From contig CAMLBO010000032.1 in NCBI GenBank assembly GCA_946478305.1, positions 1 to 45,946 on the forward strand: a DNA stretch of 45,946 nt. Reading direction: 5' to 3'. A program made the translations under genes and the position numbers. This stretch comes from an uncultured Enterobacterales bacterium (GTDB taxonomy: Bacteria > Pseudomonadota > Gammaproteobacteria > Enterobacterales > Enterobacteriaceae). Below the pieces are notes generated by a model. The model did no database searches. It saw only the letters and a program-made list of their open reading frames with translations, and was not told the DNA's origin. Positions 27,712-36,827 of the stretch are shown here, piece by piece; the first letter of the stretch is position 1; the number at the start of each line of letters is the position of its first letter.

Positions 27712-28443
27712 ATGCGACTTTATCAGGAAATCGCTGGAAAATTACGCAGTGCGATAGAGGCCGGAGATTATCTGAGCGGCGATCGCCTGCCGCCTGAGCG
27801 TGACATTGCTGAAACCTTCTCGGTCAGCCGAAGCGTCGTGCGCGAGGCTCTAATTATGCTGGAGTTGGAGAAGGTGGTCGACGTACGCAAGGGCTCGGGT
27901 GTGTACGTGCTTTCGCGTCAGCCCGAAGCGAGTCCATTCCGGGGAGACAGCGGCTACGGGCCGTTTGAACTCTTACAAGCCCGGCAATTGCTGGAAAGTG
28001 AGGTAGCCGCATTTGCGGCGATGCAGGCCACTAAAACCGACATCCTTAAAATGCGAGATGCCATTGATTTGGAGCGAGGGTTTATTGAACGCGGAGAAGC
28101 AGATGAAACGGCGGACGAGCTTTTCCATACTTTACTGGCGCAATCTTCACAAAACTCAGTGCTGGCTAATATGGTGGCGGATTTATGGCAGATCCGTAAG
28201 CACAGCCCGATGTGGCAGGGCATCCAGCAGCATGTCGGTAAAAGCAGCCACGATCAACAATGGCTGTTGGACCATCAAAAAATTCTGCAGGCTGTATTGA
28301 GGCGTGACCCGAAAGCGGCTAAGCAGGCCATGTGGCAACATCTGGAAAACGTAAAAATCATGCTGCTTGAAGTCTCTGATGCGGAAGATCCGGCATTTGA
28401 TGGCTTTTTGTTTAAATCCGTTCCTGCTGCTTTAAATGAATAA
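27712..28443 (+). CDS. GntR-family (FadR subfamily) regulator, UxuR/ExuR-like
   Basis: This 243-residue repressor has an N-terminal winged helix (about 1-70, GDRLPPERDIAETFSVSRSVVREALIMLELEKVVDVRKGSGVYVL in pieces) and a C-terminal FCD ligand domain. GPFELLQARQLLES and AKQAMWQHLENVKIMLLE are very close to E. coli UxuR and ExuR, which respond to hexuronates and fructuronate. AGGA lies seven bases before ATG 27712. It is convergent with yeiQ, a fructuronate-reductase-like gene, and both have the same palindromic box upstream. Local control of yeiQ and of itself is the natural reading. Whether it is a true UxuR/ExuR orthologue cannot be settled here. Confidence 0.9.
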   Translation: MRLYQEIAGKLRSAIEAGDYLSGDRLPPERDIAETFSVSRSVVREALIMLELEKVVDVRKGSGVYVLSRQPEASPFRGDSGYGPFELLQARQLLESEVAAFAAMQATKTDILKMRDAIDLERGFIERGEADETADELFHTLLAQSSQNSVLANMVADLWQIRKHSPMWQGIQQHVGKSSHDQQWLLDHQKILQAVLRRDPKAAKQAMWQHLENVKIMLLEVSDAEDPAFDGFLFKSVPAALNE

Positions 28444-28464
28444 AGGCTGCCAGCGGCAGCCTTT
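28442..28464. terminator. Hairpin between the GntR-family gene and yeiQ
   Basis: AAAGGCTGCC (28442-28451), loop AGC, GGCAGCCTTT (28455-28464). It overlaps the end of the regulator's stop codon and lies between convergent genes. The T tract is short. Confidence 0.75.
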
Positions 28465-28494
28465 GCGTTGCATCAATGAGATGTGCAGCCTGCG

Positions 28495-29964
28495 TTAAGC
28501 CACCAGCCGGGCAACGCTCTGTTTCGCACCATATTGCTGCAAACTGGCATAGGCCTGTTGGATTGCGGTGACGGCTGTTGCATTTAAGGGTAACTGCTCG
28601 CCAAATACAGAGGTTATCGCCAGCAGGGCGTTGACCCTTGCTTCCCCGTCAACCGTAGAAGCGACAATCTCGGTCAGTTGTTTTGCCATAGGATCTTTAA
28701 TTTCAATAGCATTACCCGCGTCGTCTATCCCGCCGACGTAACGCATCCAGCCTGCCACACCCAATGCCAGACACTCAAAAGGACCGCCATGGGTGAGATG
28801 CCAGCGCACAGAGTCCAACATCCTCTGCGGGAGTTTCATTGTGCCATCCATGGCAATCTGCCAGGTGCGGTGTTTGAGCGCGGTGTTGCAATAGCGTTCA
28901 ATCAGGCTATCGGCATAAGCTTTTAAATCAACGCCTTCAACGTTCAACGTGGGCGCTTGCTCTTGTAACATCAGGCGATGGGCTGCCTGTTTGTAATGGG
29001 CATCTTCCATACACTCATTGATATATTGATATCCCGCCAGATAGCCAAGGTAAGCCAAAAACGAGTGGCTGCCATTAAGCATGCGCAGTTTCATCTGCTC
29101 AAAGGGGAGAACATCCACTACCAGCTGTGCGCCTGCCTCTTCCCACGCCGGGCGTCCGGCGACGAAATTGTCTTCCACGACCCATTGGATGAAAGGCTCA
29201 CAGGCGATACCACAGGGATCAATCACCCCGCCCAGCGCCTCAGCAATCTCATGCAAAGTATCTTCGGTGGCGGCAGGAACAATCCGGTCAACCATGGTAC
29301 TTGGGAAGGTGACATGGCTGTCGATCCACTCTGCAAGCTCCGCTGAGCGGGCTCTGGCCATACCCAGAATGGCCTTTTTCACGACATGACCGTTTTCAGG
29401 AATGTTGTCACATGAGAGCACGGTAAAGCCCGGTAACCCACGTTGATGACGAATGCGCAGCGCTTCGACCAGCACGCCCGGCGCTGTGGCAGGGGGATGC
29501 TGGCCCGTTAAATCCTGCTGTATTTGTGGATGATTCAGATCCAGTTCACCGCTACCAGGTTCAATGCAATAACCTTTCTCAGTGACCGTCAGCGACACTA
29601 TCGCTACCTGTGGTTCGGCCATCTTTTCAATCACCGCCGCGAGGCCATCTACACTACCGTGCATTGACTCATGGACTGAGCCCACCACAATGGCCTGGTT
29701 TCCCTGTGCGCCTTTCTCAAGCACGGTGAACAAATTATCCTGACGTTGCAGCGACTGAATCAGGGTAGGATCACCAAACAGGCTGATTTCACAAAATCCC
29801 CAGTCCCCGCCGAGTTTGTTAAGCACGCGGTCGGTCAGCAATGCCTGATGTGCCCGGTGAAAAGCCCCGAAGCCAAGATGCACAATGCGCGTTTTCAGCA
29901 CACTGCGATCGTACTTGGGTAATTGCACATTTTCTGGCAGTGACTCTGTAGCGATAGTTTTCAT
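28495..29964 (-). CDS. yeiQ: Mannitol dehydrogenase-family oxidoreductase YeiQ (fructuronate reductase-like)
   Basis: This is an NAD-dependent polyol/sugar-acid dehydrogenase of the mannitol dehydrogenase family, 489 residues against 488 in E. coli YeiQ. The Rossmann segment (IVHLGFGAFHRAHQALLTD, about 27-45), the mid-region blocks VLSCDNIPENGHVVK, MVDRIVPAAT and EPFIQWVVEDNFVAGRPAWE, and the catalytic segment KLRMLNGSHSFLAYLG are conserved. Fructuronate, tagaturonate or a similar keto-acid is the likely substrate; the exact one is unknown. It lies between the regulator gene and efpL, as yeiQ does beside yeiP in E. coli. Two palindromic boxes upstream suggest control by the UxuR-like neighbour. 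Confidence 0.93.
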   Translation of the reverse strand: MKTIATESLPENVQLPKYDRSVLKTRIVHLGFGAFHRAHQALLTDRVLNKLGGDWGFCEISLFGDPTLIQSLQRQDNLFTVLEKGAQGNQAIVVGSVHESMHGSVDGLAAVIEKMAEPQVAIVSLTVTEKGYCIEPGSGELDLNHPQIQQDLTGQHPPATAPGVLVEALRIRHQRGLPGFTVLSCDNIPENGHVVKKAILGMARARSAELAEWIDSHVTFPSTMVDRIVPAATEDTLHEIAEALGGVIDPCGIACEPFIQWVVEDNFVAGRPAWEEAGAQLVVDVLPFEQMKLRMLNGSHSFLAYLGYLAGYQYINECMEDAHYKQAAHRLMLQEQAPTLNVEGVDLKAYADSLIERYCNTALKHRTWQIAMDGTMKLPQRMLDSVRWHLTHGGPFECLALGVAGWMRYVGGIDDAGNAIEIKDPMAKQLTEIVASTVDGEARVNALLAITSVFGEQLPLNATAVTAIQQAYASLQQYGAKQSVARLVA

Positions 29965-29994
29965 GCACTACTCCATAACATTAAAAGGCAAAAA

Positions 29995-30007
29995 TTGGTC
30001 AGGCCAA
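29995..30007. promoter_or_regulatory. Palindromic box in front of yeiQ
   Basis: TTGGTCAGGCCAA (plus strand) is a palindrome of form TTGGYC-N-GRCCAA. It lies 31 bp before the yeiQ ATG. The minus-strand reading is almost identical to the box before the GntR-family gene at 27677-27689, including the flanking AATT. Confidence 0.6.
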
Positions 30008-30109
30008 AAATACTTTCGTCATGAGTGTTGTGCGGCAAGCGGGCTTGCTGGCGGCATTTCAGTCATAAAACAGGTTTTCGAGTGTAAAGTCATATGATAG
30101 AAATGAAAA

Positions 30110-30122
30110 TTGGTTAGTCCAG
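30110..30122. promoter_or_regulatory. Distal, weaker copy of the box upstream of yeiQ
   Basis: TTGGTTAGTCCAG matches 10 of 13 bases of the yeiQ-proximal box and lies 115 bp further upstream. The pair spacing resembles that of the two boxes before the regulator gene (119 bp). Confidence 0.3.
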
Positions 30123-30199
30123 ATTCAATGTGCTTTTGTGATATAGATCGAAAGAGGGAAGAAAGTGGGGCGTTTTTAGGTAAACATTTGCGACAAAAA

Positions 30200-30219
30200 A
30201 AGAGCGCCTGAGCGCTCTT
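30200..30219 (-). terminator. Terminator of efpL
   Basis: On the minus strand, AAGAGCGC, loop TCAG, GCGCTCTT is followed by more T (seven in all), 26 bases after the efpL stop codon. It should also insulate yeiQ from efpL transcription. Confidence 0.88.
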
Positions 30220-30245
30220 AGTCAACAGCCATTGTGCGGGCTGAT

Positions 30246-30818
30246 TTAGTCAGCGCGCCCCATGTAACGGCGTTCTGCAATATGAATGCGGATTTTGTCG
30301 CCAGCGCTTAAGTATTCCGGCACCTGAATGCTCAGCCCGGTACTCATGACGGCAGGTTTGTTACGTGCGCTGGCTGAGGCTCCCTTGATACCCGGTGCAG
30401 TTTCGATGATTTCCAGGTCAACAGTTTGTGGCATTTCAAGCGCTAACAATTGGCTGTCGAGGGTCAGCACCTGCATACCTTGCAAACCTTCTTCGGGAAT
30501 GAACAGCAGTTCCTCTTCGATTTGGGCCTTGTTAAAGGTATAAGGCGTGAAGTCTTCATCATCCATAAAGATGTATTCGTCGCCATCAACGTAAGAGAAG
30601 TTCACCCGGCGGCGGGTAAGGGTGACAGTATCAAGGATGTCATCACCTTTAAAACGTTCTTCTACTTTTCCACCTGTACGCACGTCAGCAAACCGCATTT
30701 TATACAGGGTGCTGGCACCGCGCGCGCTTGGACTTTGAACATCGATGTCTTTTACCAGCAGCAATTTACCGTCGTAGTTAACAACGAAGCCGCGTTTAAT
30801 TTCGTTAGCACGTGCCAT
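30246..30818 (-). CDS. efpL: Elongation factor P-like protein EfpL (YeiP)
   Basis: EfpL is an EF-P paralogue that relieves ribosome stalling at proline-rich sequences. The 190 residues hold the three beta-barrel domains of the EF-P family. The domain I loop tip carries Arg33 (SPSARGAS) where EF-P has a modified lysine, the sign of the EfpL subgroup that works without EpmA/B modification. The C-terminal [25 protein letters not shown]-like block (here starting SIQVPEYL) is conserved. The ATG begins [10 protein letters not shown] as in E. coli YeiP. It is divergent from yeiW. Confidence 0.95.
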   Translation of the reverse strand: MARANEIKRGFVVNYDGKLLLVKDIDVQSPSARGASTLYKMRFADVRTGGKVEERFKGDDILDTVTLTRRRVNFSYVDGDEYIFMDDEDFTPYTFNKAQIEEELLFIPEEGLQGMQVLTLDSQLLALEMPQTVDLEIIETAPGIKGASASARNKPAVMSTGLSIQVPEYLSAGDKIRIHIAERRYMGRAD

Positions 30819-31020
30819 ATAAAGAACCTGTCATAAGAGAGTGAAAATATTTTGCGACACGTTACTCGCGCCGTAGATTTCAGGCAATACTTCGGCACAA
30901 AAAGAGTGAGTAAAAGCGTGTCAGAGTGGCGTTTGTTAACGTTTTGCTCTGTCAGGTTGCGCCCGTTAAAAATAAGCGTAGCCAATAAGTTTCAATGAGT
31001 GAATATTTCACTGGTTACGC

Positions 31021-31050
31021 GTGAGGGCGACTGCTATTGTCGCGCCTCAC
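31021..31050 (+). promoter_or_regulatory. Stem-loop in the yeiW leader
   Basis: GTGAGGGCGAC (31021-31031), seven-base loop, GTCGCGCCTCAC (31039-31050) pair with one bulged base. It ends 21 bases before the yeiW ATG and just before its GGAGG. It could affect access to the ribosome binding site. Confidence 0.4.
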
Positions 31051-31071
31051 TACATACTGCCGGAGGCACTG

Positions 31072-31326
31072 ATGGACTGTCGTACCAATTGTGGGGCCTG
31101 CTGCATCGCACCCTCTATCTCCAGCCCCATTCCCGGTATGCCTAATGGCAAGCCAGCCAATACACGCTGTATTCATCTGGCCGACAACTTGTTGTGCAAT
31201 ATTTTTACATCTCCGCTGCGCCCGAAGGTGTGTGCCAGTTTACAGGCCAGCCGCGAAATGTGTCACAGCCACCGGGATGATGCGCTGATCTATCTGACCC
31301 AACTCGAAATCGATACCGCGCCTTAA
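31072..31326 (+). CDS. yeiW: YkgJ-family cysteine cluster protein YeiW
   Basis: This small 84-residue protein of the YkgJ/UPF0153 family is thought to bind zinc or iron through clustered cysteines. Eight cysteines are present at 3, 7, 10, 11, 33, 42, 54 and 64, including the signature C3-x3-C7-[18 protein letters not shown] and RCIHL are typical of the family. GGAGG lies six bases before ATG 31072; the longer frame from 31021 runs through a hairpin and is rejected. It is convergent with setB, and the two stop codons share the bases TTAA. The function is not established. Confidence 0.9.
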   Translation: MDCRTNCGACCIAPSISSPIPGMPNGKPANTRCIHLADNLLCNIFTSPLRPKVCASLQASREMCHSHRDDALIYLTQLEIDTAP

Positions 31327-32537
31327 GCCACGGCATTTTCCACTTCTGCCGGTTTTTCATCCACATTTTTCACCCGCCAGATACAAAATACTGACCCGAG
31401 TACCATTGCAAACGCCGCATAAAATACCGCGTGATAACTCCAAAACTGCGCCACCAGCCCGGCCGATGAACCGGCTAATATCCAGCCCGCACGGGTCGAG
31501 TTAGTAAACAGCGTTGTTGCGGCCCCCGCCTGACCAGGCATTAAATCCTGAAAGTAGAGCATGCCAATACCAGCCAGAATGCCGATAAAGACCGCGTTCA
31601 GCAGCTGTAAAGCAATCAGCGCTATAGGACCGGTGATAAACAGTATGCCGCCATAAAAGGCCACCCCAGCGATCACCGCCAGGCGCATCAGGAAACGTTT
31701 TCCCAGTTGTCTTGCCAGATAACCGGCGATCAGCATTGTTGGGATCTCCAGACCTGCCGCGCTGCCCATCAGCACACCGGCCAGCTTTTCCGGCAAATGT
31801 AGTTCATTCACAACGTAAAGCGGCATGTTGATGAGGTAAATACTGTTGGCCGCCCACATCAGCGTACAGGCGACAAATAGCAGCAGGGTATCGCGACGGT
31901 TGCGTCGTGGTGCTTCCAGCGTGGCGGTGGTCTTAATCATGGCTTTCGGCATGGAAGGCAGGAACATCCATACCATCAGGCCACACAGCAGAAAGGCCAG
32001 CATGGCGGCGGTATACATGAACGTAAAACCAAAACCCATCGAGAGCGCGAATGCCAGCGGCGGGCCGACGACCCAGGCCAGCGAAACCTGGGCGCGCAGG
32101 ATGGAGCTGAACATGACGGCTTCGCGTCCGGTTTTTTCGGCGTGTTCGCGTGCCAGGGCGAAAAGCTGCGGGTTGGCAGTAGAACCAAAGCTTGAAAGCA
32201 GCACGCCAATAAACAGCAGGATGAAATAATTTCGGTTGAAAGCAAACAACACACAAGCCACCGCGCCAAGCAGGCAGCAATAAAGAATGAGTGTTTTACG
32301 GTCCCCACGTTTATCTGACCAACTGGCCAGCAACTGGCTGACAAAAATGCCGATCACCGCACTTCCCGTAAAAAAGATGCCGACCATGAAGGGACTGACA
32401 TGCACCTCCGACGTCAGAAACAGACTCAGCGTCGGCGTCTGTAAAGCCCCCGCGATGCCGGTAAGAAAAGCAATGATCAGAAATGCCGTCGAAGTGACGT
32501 CTGGTAAACGGCGCGCAGAAGCGGTGGATGTTGACAT
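31323..32537 (-). CDS. setB: Sugar efflux transporter SetB
   Basis: SetB is an MFS sugar exporter of the SET family (lactose and glucose efflux in E. coli). The 404 residues have 12 membrane segments. [23 protein letters not shown] at the first helix, [13 protein letters not shown] in loop 2-3, [17 protein letters not shown] and [12 protein letters not shown] are family blocks. It is divergent from fruBKA, as in E. coli. A 10-bp inverted repeat of AT-rich sequence lies 54-87 bp upstream of its ATG. Confidence 0.93.
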   Translation of the reverse strand: MSTSTASARRLPDVTSTAFLIIAFLTGIAGALQTPTLSLFLTSEVHVSPFMVGIFFTGSAVIGIFVSQLLASWSDKRGDRKTLILYCCLLGAVACVLFAFNRNYFILLFIGVLLSSFGSTANPQLFALAREHAEKTGREAVMFSSILRAQVSLAWVVGPPLAFALSMGFGFTFMYTAAMLAFLLCGLMVWMFLPSMPKAMIKTTATLEAPRRNRRDTLLLFVACTLMWAANSIYLINMPLYVVNELHLPEKLAGVLMGSAAGLEIPTMLIAGYLARQLGKRFLMRLAVIAGVAFYGGILFITGPIALIALQLLNAVFIGILAGIGMLYFQDLMPGQAGAATTLFTNSTRAGWILAGSSAGLVAQFWSYHAVFYAAFAMVLGSVFCIWRVKNVDEKPAEVENAVA

Positions 32538-32590
32538 GATATGCAGTTGAACCGGTCAGGAAGAGGGTGAATTTCGCGCGAATATTACGC

Positions 32591-32624
32591 CTGTTTAAAA
32601 AAAACAAAAACCCGTTTTAAACAG
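32591..32624. promoter_or_regulatory. Inverted repeat upstream of setB
   Basis: CTGTTTAAAA and TTTTAAACAG form perfect 10-bp arms with a 14-base spacer. The half CTGTTTAAA and the spacing are compatible with a dimeric regulator, but I cannot name one. It might also act as a terminator for reads coming from setB's upstream side, though no gene there needs one. Confidence 0.4.
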
Positions 32625-32887
32625 TAAAAAGGTAAACAGGGGTGTATTTGCCATACTGATAAATGAAATCGCACAATGTGTTAAAAAATGAACGATTAAT
32701 CGTCAGTGGGTAGCAGCAGAATACGAGTTTTCATAAGCGCCATTTTTTGCTTCAGCCAGAGTTCAGCTTTGGTGGGAGGGAAGTCACAGGCAGACGTTTT
32801 TGCGAGACAAAATGTGCGTGGCATCAAAGAAACAACACGCCGTTTCAGGGAATGCTTGATTTAAATATCGCCCGGAATAAGACTGCC

Positions 32888-32899
32888 TGAAACGTTTCA
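32888..32899. promoter_or_regulatory. Cra (FruR) operator 1 upstream of fruB
   Basis: TGAAACGTTTCA is a perfect palindrome that fits the Cra/FruR consensus (TGAAWCGNTTNA), 89 bp upstream of the fruB ATG. In enterobacteria, Cra represses fruBKA until fructose 1-phosphate accumulates. Confidence 0.85.
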
Positions 32900-32953
32900 G
32901 CGTTGTCCGATAAGTTCTTCCATCTGGCAGCGCCCCTTTTTCCCCAATAAAGC

Positions 32954-32965
32954 TGAAACGATTCA
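32954..32965. promoter_or_regulatory. Cra (FruR) operator 2 upstream of fruB
   Basis: TGAAACGATTCA, within GCTGAAACGATTCAA, is a near-perfect Cra site. It ends 22 bp before the fruB ATG and so probably overlaps the transcription start. Two such sites about 66 bp apart are the usual arrangement at fruBKA. Confidence 0.88.
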
Positions 32966-32987
32966 AATTCAGCAGGAGAGGAGAATT

Positions 32988-34118
32988 ATGTTCCAGTTGT
33001 CACAGCAAGATATTCATCTCGGTGCGGCCGCCAGCGATAAGCAGGAGGCCATTCGTCAGGTCGCCGCCGCGCTCACGCAGGCAGGCCGCGTCAGCGAAGG
33101 TTATGTAGACGGTATGTTGCAGCGTGAGTTGCAGACATCAACCTATCTCGGTAACGGTATCTCTATTCCCCATGGCACCACCGATACCCGCGATTTGGTA
33201 CTGAATACTGGTGTGCAAGTATTCCAGTTTCCGCAAGGGATTGAGTGGGGCGAAGGCCAAACCGCATACGTTGTTATCGGTATCGCCGCACGTTCAGACG
33301 AACATTTGAGTCTGTTGCGTCAGCTGACACACGTCCTGAGTGACGACAGTGTGGCTGAACGCATGGCTAAAACTGATTCAGCGGATGAGTTGCGCAGCTT
33401 GCTGATGGGCGAAAAGAGCGCTGCTGAGTTCAAGTTTGACACACAGCTGATCGCTGTTGATGTTGCCGCCGATAATCTAATGACCTTGCAGGCGCTGAAC
33501 GCAGGCCGCCTGCAGCAGACAGGTGCGGTAGACACGGCGTTTGTCAGCGATGTTATCAGCCGTAAGCCGCTGAATCTGGGGCAGGGTATCTGGCTTAGCG
33601 ACAGTACCGAAGGAAACCTGCAAAGTGCGGCAACCTTCAGCCGTGCTGCCCAGCCTTTTGAGCAGGAAGGGGAAACTGTCGCTGCGCTGCTGACAATATC
33701 CGTCGCGGATGAGCAGCCACTGAATGTGTTGAATTACCTGAGTGACCTGTTGATTGCGCAAAAAGCTGAACGCTTGCTGACGGCGGATGCCGTAGGCGTT
33801 TTAGCCCTGCTTACCCGCGACGTTGCGGAAGAGAATCATGTACTGACAGCCGAATTTGTTATCCGTAACGAACACGGTTTGCACGCGCGTCCGGGGACGG
33901 CACTGGTGAACGTCATCAAACAGTTCAACAGCGACATCACTGTGACTAACCTTGACGGTAGTGGTAAACCGGCCAACGGTCGCAGCCTGATGAAAGTGGT
34001 GGCATTAGGAGTGAAAAAAGGCCATCGCCTGCGCTTTACCGCCACGGGTGAAGAAGCTGAAGTCGCATTGAAAACTATCGGTGAAGCTATTGCTGCCGGT
34101 CTTGGGGAGGGCGCATGA
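32988..34118 (+). CDS. fruB: PTS fructose diphosphoryl transfer protein (EIIA-Fru / FPr)
   Basis: FruB relays phosphate from enzyme I to the fructose permease FruA. The 376 residues equal the E. coli length. The N-terminal EIIA domain has the phospho-histidine His62 (SIPHGTTD), a middle linker domain spans about 150-280, and a C-terminal HPr-like domain has His299 (EHGLHARPG). GGAG motifs precede the ATG. It is the first gene of fruBKA and overlaps fruK by four bases. Confidence 0.97.
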   Translation: MFQLSQQDIHLGAAASDKQEAIRQVAAALTQAGRVSEGYVDGMLQRELQTSTYLGNGISIPHGTTDTRDLVLNTGVQVFQFPQGIEWGEGQTAYVVIGIAARSDEHLSLLRQLTHVLSDDSVAERMAKTDSADELRSLLMGEKSAAEFKFDTQLIAVDVAADNLMTLQALNAGRLQQTGAVDTAFVSDVISRKPLNLGQGIWLSDSTEGNLQSAATFSRAAQPFEQEGETVAALLTISVADEQPLNVLNYLSDLLIAQKAERLLTADAVGVLALLTRDVAEENHVLTAEFVIRNEHGLHARPGTALVNVIKQFNSDITVTNLDGSGKPANGRSLMKVVALGVKKGHRLRFTATGEEAEVALKTIGEAIAAGLGEGA

Positions 34119-35053
34119 GCCGCAGAGTCGCCACTATTACCTTAAATCCGGCCTACGATCTGGTGGGTTACTGCCCTGAGATCGAGCGTGGTGAAGTTAA
34201 CCTGGTACAGACTGCCGGTCTGCACGCCGCAGGCAAGGGTATCAACGTTGCCAAAGTGCTGAAAGATTTAGGCATCGACGTCACCGTCGGTGGCTTCCTC
34301 GGCAAAGATAACCAGGATGGTTTCCAACATTTGTTCAGTGATTTAGGCATTGCCAACCGTTTTCAGGTGGTGTCAGGCCGTACGCGTATTAACGTTAAAT
34401 TGACCGAAAAAGATGGCGAGGTGAGCGACTTTAACTTCTCCGGCTTTAACGTTACGCCCCAGGATTGGGAACGCTTCGTGACTGACTCCCTGTCATGGCT
34501 GGGCCAGTTCGATATGGTCGCCGTGTGCGGCAGCCTGCCAGCTGGGGTTGATCCGGACGCTTTCACTGAATGGATGATTCGACTGCGTAGTCAGTGTCCG
34601 TGCATCATCTTTGACAGCAGCCGTGAAGCACTGGTCGCCGGGTTGAAAGCGGCGCCGTGGTTAGTCAAACCTAACCGCCGTGAGCTGGAAATCTGGGCGG
34701 GACGCAAATTACCGCAATTAAGTGATGTGGTTGAAGCCGCCCATGCACTGCGCGATCAGGGTATCGCACATGTTGTAATCTCCCTCGGTGCCGAAGGTGC
34801 GCTGTGGGTGAACGCATCAGGTGCCTGGATTGCTAAACCGCCGGCTTGCGAAGTCGTCAGCACCGTGGGTGCCGGTGACTCCATGGTCGGTGGGCTGATC
34901 TACGGTCTGCTAATGCGTGAGTCAAGCGAACACACTTTACGACTGGCCACCGCTGTGGCTGCTTTGGCCGTCAGCCAGAGCAATGTGGGTATCACCGATC
35001 GTCCGCAACTTGCGGCGATGATGGCCCGTGTCGATTTAAAACCTTTTAACTGA
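34115..35053 (+). CDS. fruK: 1-phosphofructokinase
   Basis: FruK phosphorylates fructose 1-phosphate to fructose 1,6-bisphosphate, and so removes the inducer of Cra. The 312 residues match E. coli and belong to the PfkB/ribokinase family. The substrate motif [12 protein letters not shown] is near 38-50, and the ATP/anion hole motif GAGD at 252-255 carries catalytic Asp255. The ATG lies inside the fruB stop region (GCATGA), so translation is coupled. Confidence 0.97.
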   Translation: MSRRVATITLNPAYDLVGYCPEIERGEVNLVQTAGLHAAGKGINVAKVLKDLGIDVTVGGFLGKDNQDGFQHLFSDLGIANRFQVVSGRTRINVKLTEKDGEVSDFNFSGFNVTPQDWERFVTDSLSWLGQFDMVAVCGSLPAGVDPDAFTEWMIRLRSQCPCIIFDSSREALVAGLKAAPWLVKPNRRELEIWAGRKLPQLSDVVEAAHALRDQGIAHVVISLGAEGALWVNASGAWIAKPPACEVVSTVGAGDSMVGGLIYGLLMRESSEHTLRLATAVAALAVSQSNVGITDRPQLAAMMARVDLKPFN

Positions 35054-35067
35054 CCGCAGGAGGCAGA

Positions 35068-36768
35068 ATGAAAACGCTGCTGATGATAGACAGTTCGCTC
35101 GGACAGGCTCGCAGCCATCTGGCGAAAAATATGCTCGCTGCTGCTGCGGCGAAAGCAGGGTACACCGTTGTAAACAGTGCCGCAGATGCGGAGTTGGTGG
35201 TTATTGCCGGTGAACATGCACCGGCTGATGCTGCGCTTACCGATAAAAAAGTATTTATTGGTGATGTTGCACTGGCTATCCGTGAACCGGAAGCTTTCCT
35301 GCAACGTGCTGCTGTAGAAGCAAAACCTTACGTGGCACCGGTTGCGGCACCTGCCAAAGCCGTGGCGGGTAACGGTCCGAAACGTATCGTGGCCATCACC
35401 GCCTGTCCAACCGGCGTTGCGCACACCTTTATGGCAGCTGAAGCCATCGAAAGTGAAGCAAAAAAACGCGGCTGGTGGGTAAAGGTTGAAACTCGCGGTT
35501 CTGTGGGAGCCGGTAACGCCATTACGCCAGAAGAGGTGGCGCAGGCCGATCTGGTGATTGTTGCTGCTGACATCGAAGTGGATCTGGATAAGTTTGCCGG
35601 TAAGCCGATGTACCGCACCTCGACCGGTCTGGCACTGAAAAAGACCAAGCAGGAGCTGGATAAGGCACTGGTTGAAGCAGAAATTTTTGAGCCGAAAAAA
35701 CAGGGTTCTGTGGCCTCCGGTAGCAAGAAAGAAACCGGTGCCGGTCCTTATCGTCACCTGTTGACCGGTGTCTCCTACATGTTGCCGATGGTGGTGGCAG
35801 GTGGATTGTGTATCGCGCTCTCCTTTATTTTTGGTATTAAAGCTTTTGAAGTGAAAGGGACGCTGGCCGCTGCGCTGATGCAAATCGGGGGAGCTTCCGC
35901 CTTCGCGCTGATGGTGCCGGTTCTGGCCGGTTTTATTGCCTTCTCTATCGCTGACCGTCCTGGCCTGACGCCGGGCCTGATTGGCGGGATGCTGGCCGTT
36001 AGTACGGGTGCCGGGTTCCTTGGCGGTATCATTGCTGGTTTCCTGGCCGGTTATGTGGCGAAATTTATCAGCAACAAACTGCGCCTGCCGCAAAGTATGG
36101 AAGCGCTGAAGCCGATACTGATCATCCCTCTGGTGGCGAGTTTGATCACCGGTCTGGTCATGATTTACGTGGTCGGTACGCCGGTGGCTAAAATCATGGT
36201 TGGCCTGACTAACTGGCTGCAATCATTGGGTACTGCGAATGCGGTCCTGCTGGGTGCAATCCTCGGTGCAATGATGTGTACCGACATGGGGGGCCCGGTG
36301 AACAAGGCCTCCTATGCGTTTGGTGTCGCACTGCTGAGCTCCTCCGTCTATGGCCCGATGGCTGCCATTATGGCTGCCGGTATGGTGCCACCGCTGGCGA
36401 TGGGGCTGGCGACGATTCTGGCCCGCAAGAAATTTGAAGAGAGCGAGCGCGAAGGCGGTAAAGCGGCGATGGTGCTGGGGCTTTGCTTCATCACTGAAGG
36501 TGCTATTCCGTTTGCCGCCCGTGACCCGATGCGTGTACTGCCATGCTGTATCGCCGGTGGTGCGCTGACCGGTGCGCTGTCGATGGCTTTCCATGCACAA
36601 TTGATGGCGCCACACGGTGGCCTGTTTGTGCTGTTAATCCCGGGTGCGATCACACCGATTCTGGGGTATCTGGTGGCCATCATTGCAGGTACGTTGCTGG
36701 CCGGGGTTTCTTACGCCTTCCTGAAACGTTCTGACGCGGCGCTGGCAGCCAAGATTGTGACGCAGTAA
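35068..36768 (+). CDS. fruA: PTS fructose permease EIIB'BC
   Basis: FruA takes up fructose and phosphorylates it at carbon 1. The 566 residues (E. coli 563) have an N-terminal duplicated and inactive IIB' domain (about 1-85), an active IIB domain with phospho-cysteine Cys113 (TACPTGVAHTFMAAE), and a IIC membrane domain from about 225. The IIC domain contains MCTDMGGPVNKASYAFG and TEGAIPFAARDPMRV. It begins 14 bases after fruK with GGAGG before the ATG, and ends at a strong terminator. Confidence 0.97.
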   Translation: MKTLLMIDSSLGQARSHLAKNMLAAAAAKAGYTVVNSAADAELVVIAGEHAPADAALTDKKVFIGDVALAIREPEAFLQRAAVEAKPYVAPVAAPAKAVAGNGPKRIVAITACPTGVAHTFMAAEAIESEAKKRGWWVKVETRGSVGAGNAITPEEVAQADLVIVAADIEVDLDKFAGKPMYRTSTGLALKKTKQELDKALVEAEIFEPKKQGSVASGSKKETGAGPYRHLLTGVSYMLPMVVAGGLCIALSFIFGIKAFEVKGTLAAALMQIGGASAFALMVPVLAGFIAFSIADRPGLTPGLIGGMLAVSTGAGFLGGIIAGFLAGYVAKFISNKLRLPQSMEALKPILIIPLVASLITGLVMIYVVGTPVAKIMVGLTNWLQSLGTANAVLLGAILGAMMCTDMGGPVNKASYAFGVALLSSSVYGPMAAIMAAGMVPPLAMGLATILARKKFEESEREGGKAAMVLGLCFITEGAIPFAARDPMRVLPCCIAGGALTGALSMAFHAQLMAPHGGLFVLLIPGAITPILGYLVAIIAGTLLAGVSYAFLKRSDAALAAKIVTQ

Positions 36769-36789
36769 GTCGATTATTTCAGTCAAACA

Positions 36790-36815
36790 AAAGGGCGCAT
36801 TATGCGCCCTTTTTT
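36790..36815 (+). terminator. Terminator of fruBKA
   Basis: AAAGGGCGCA (36790-36799), loop TTA, TGCGCCCTTT (36803-36812), then TTT. It lies 22 bases after the fruA stop and before the convergent nfo stop. Confidence 0.92.
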
Positions 36816-36827
36816 ATGCTTACGATT

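Larger units (their letters stand above)
32538..32987. other. 450-bp divergent promoter region setB / fruB
   Basis: No gene is seen. Near setB there is the inverted repeat CTGTTTAAAA (32591-32600) / TTTTAAACAG (32615-32624), plus the palindrome ACGATTAATCGT (32692-32703). Near fruB there are two Cra-type sites (listed separately), and a third, weak half-like site (read on the minus strand as CTGAAACGG) near 32840. The middle part, 32705-32830, shows nothing I can name. Confidence 0.5.

Noticed and set aside
34900-36222. Long open frame (440 codons) on the minus strand, antisense to fruK and fruA
   Set aside because: It is rich in His, Arg, Gln and Thr in the way of a shadow frame of a GC-biased membrane protein. 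It has no recognisable domain, and the plus-strand genes are certain.
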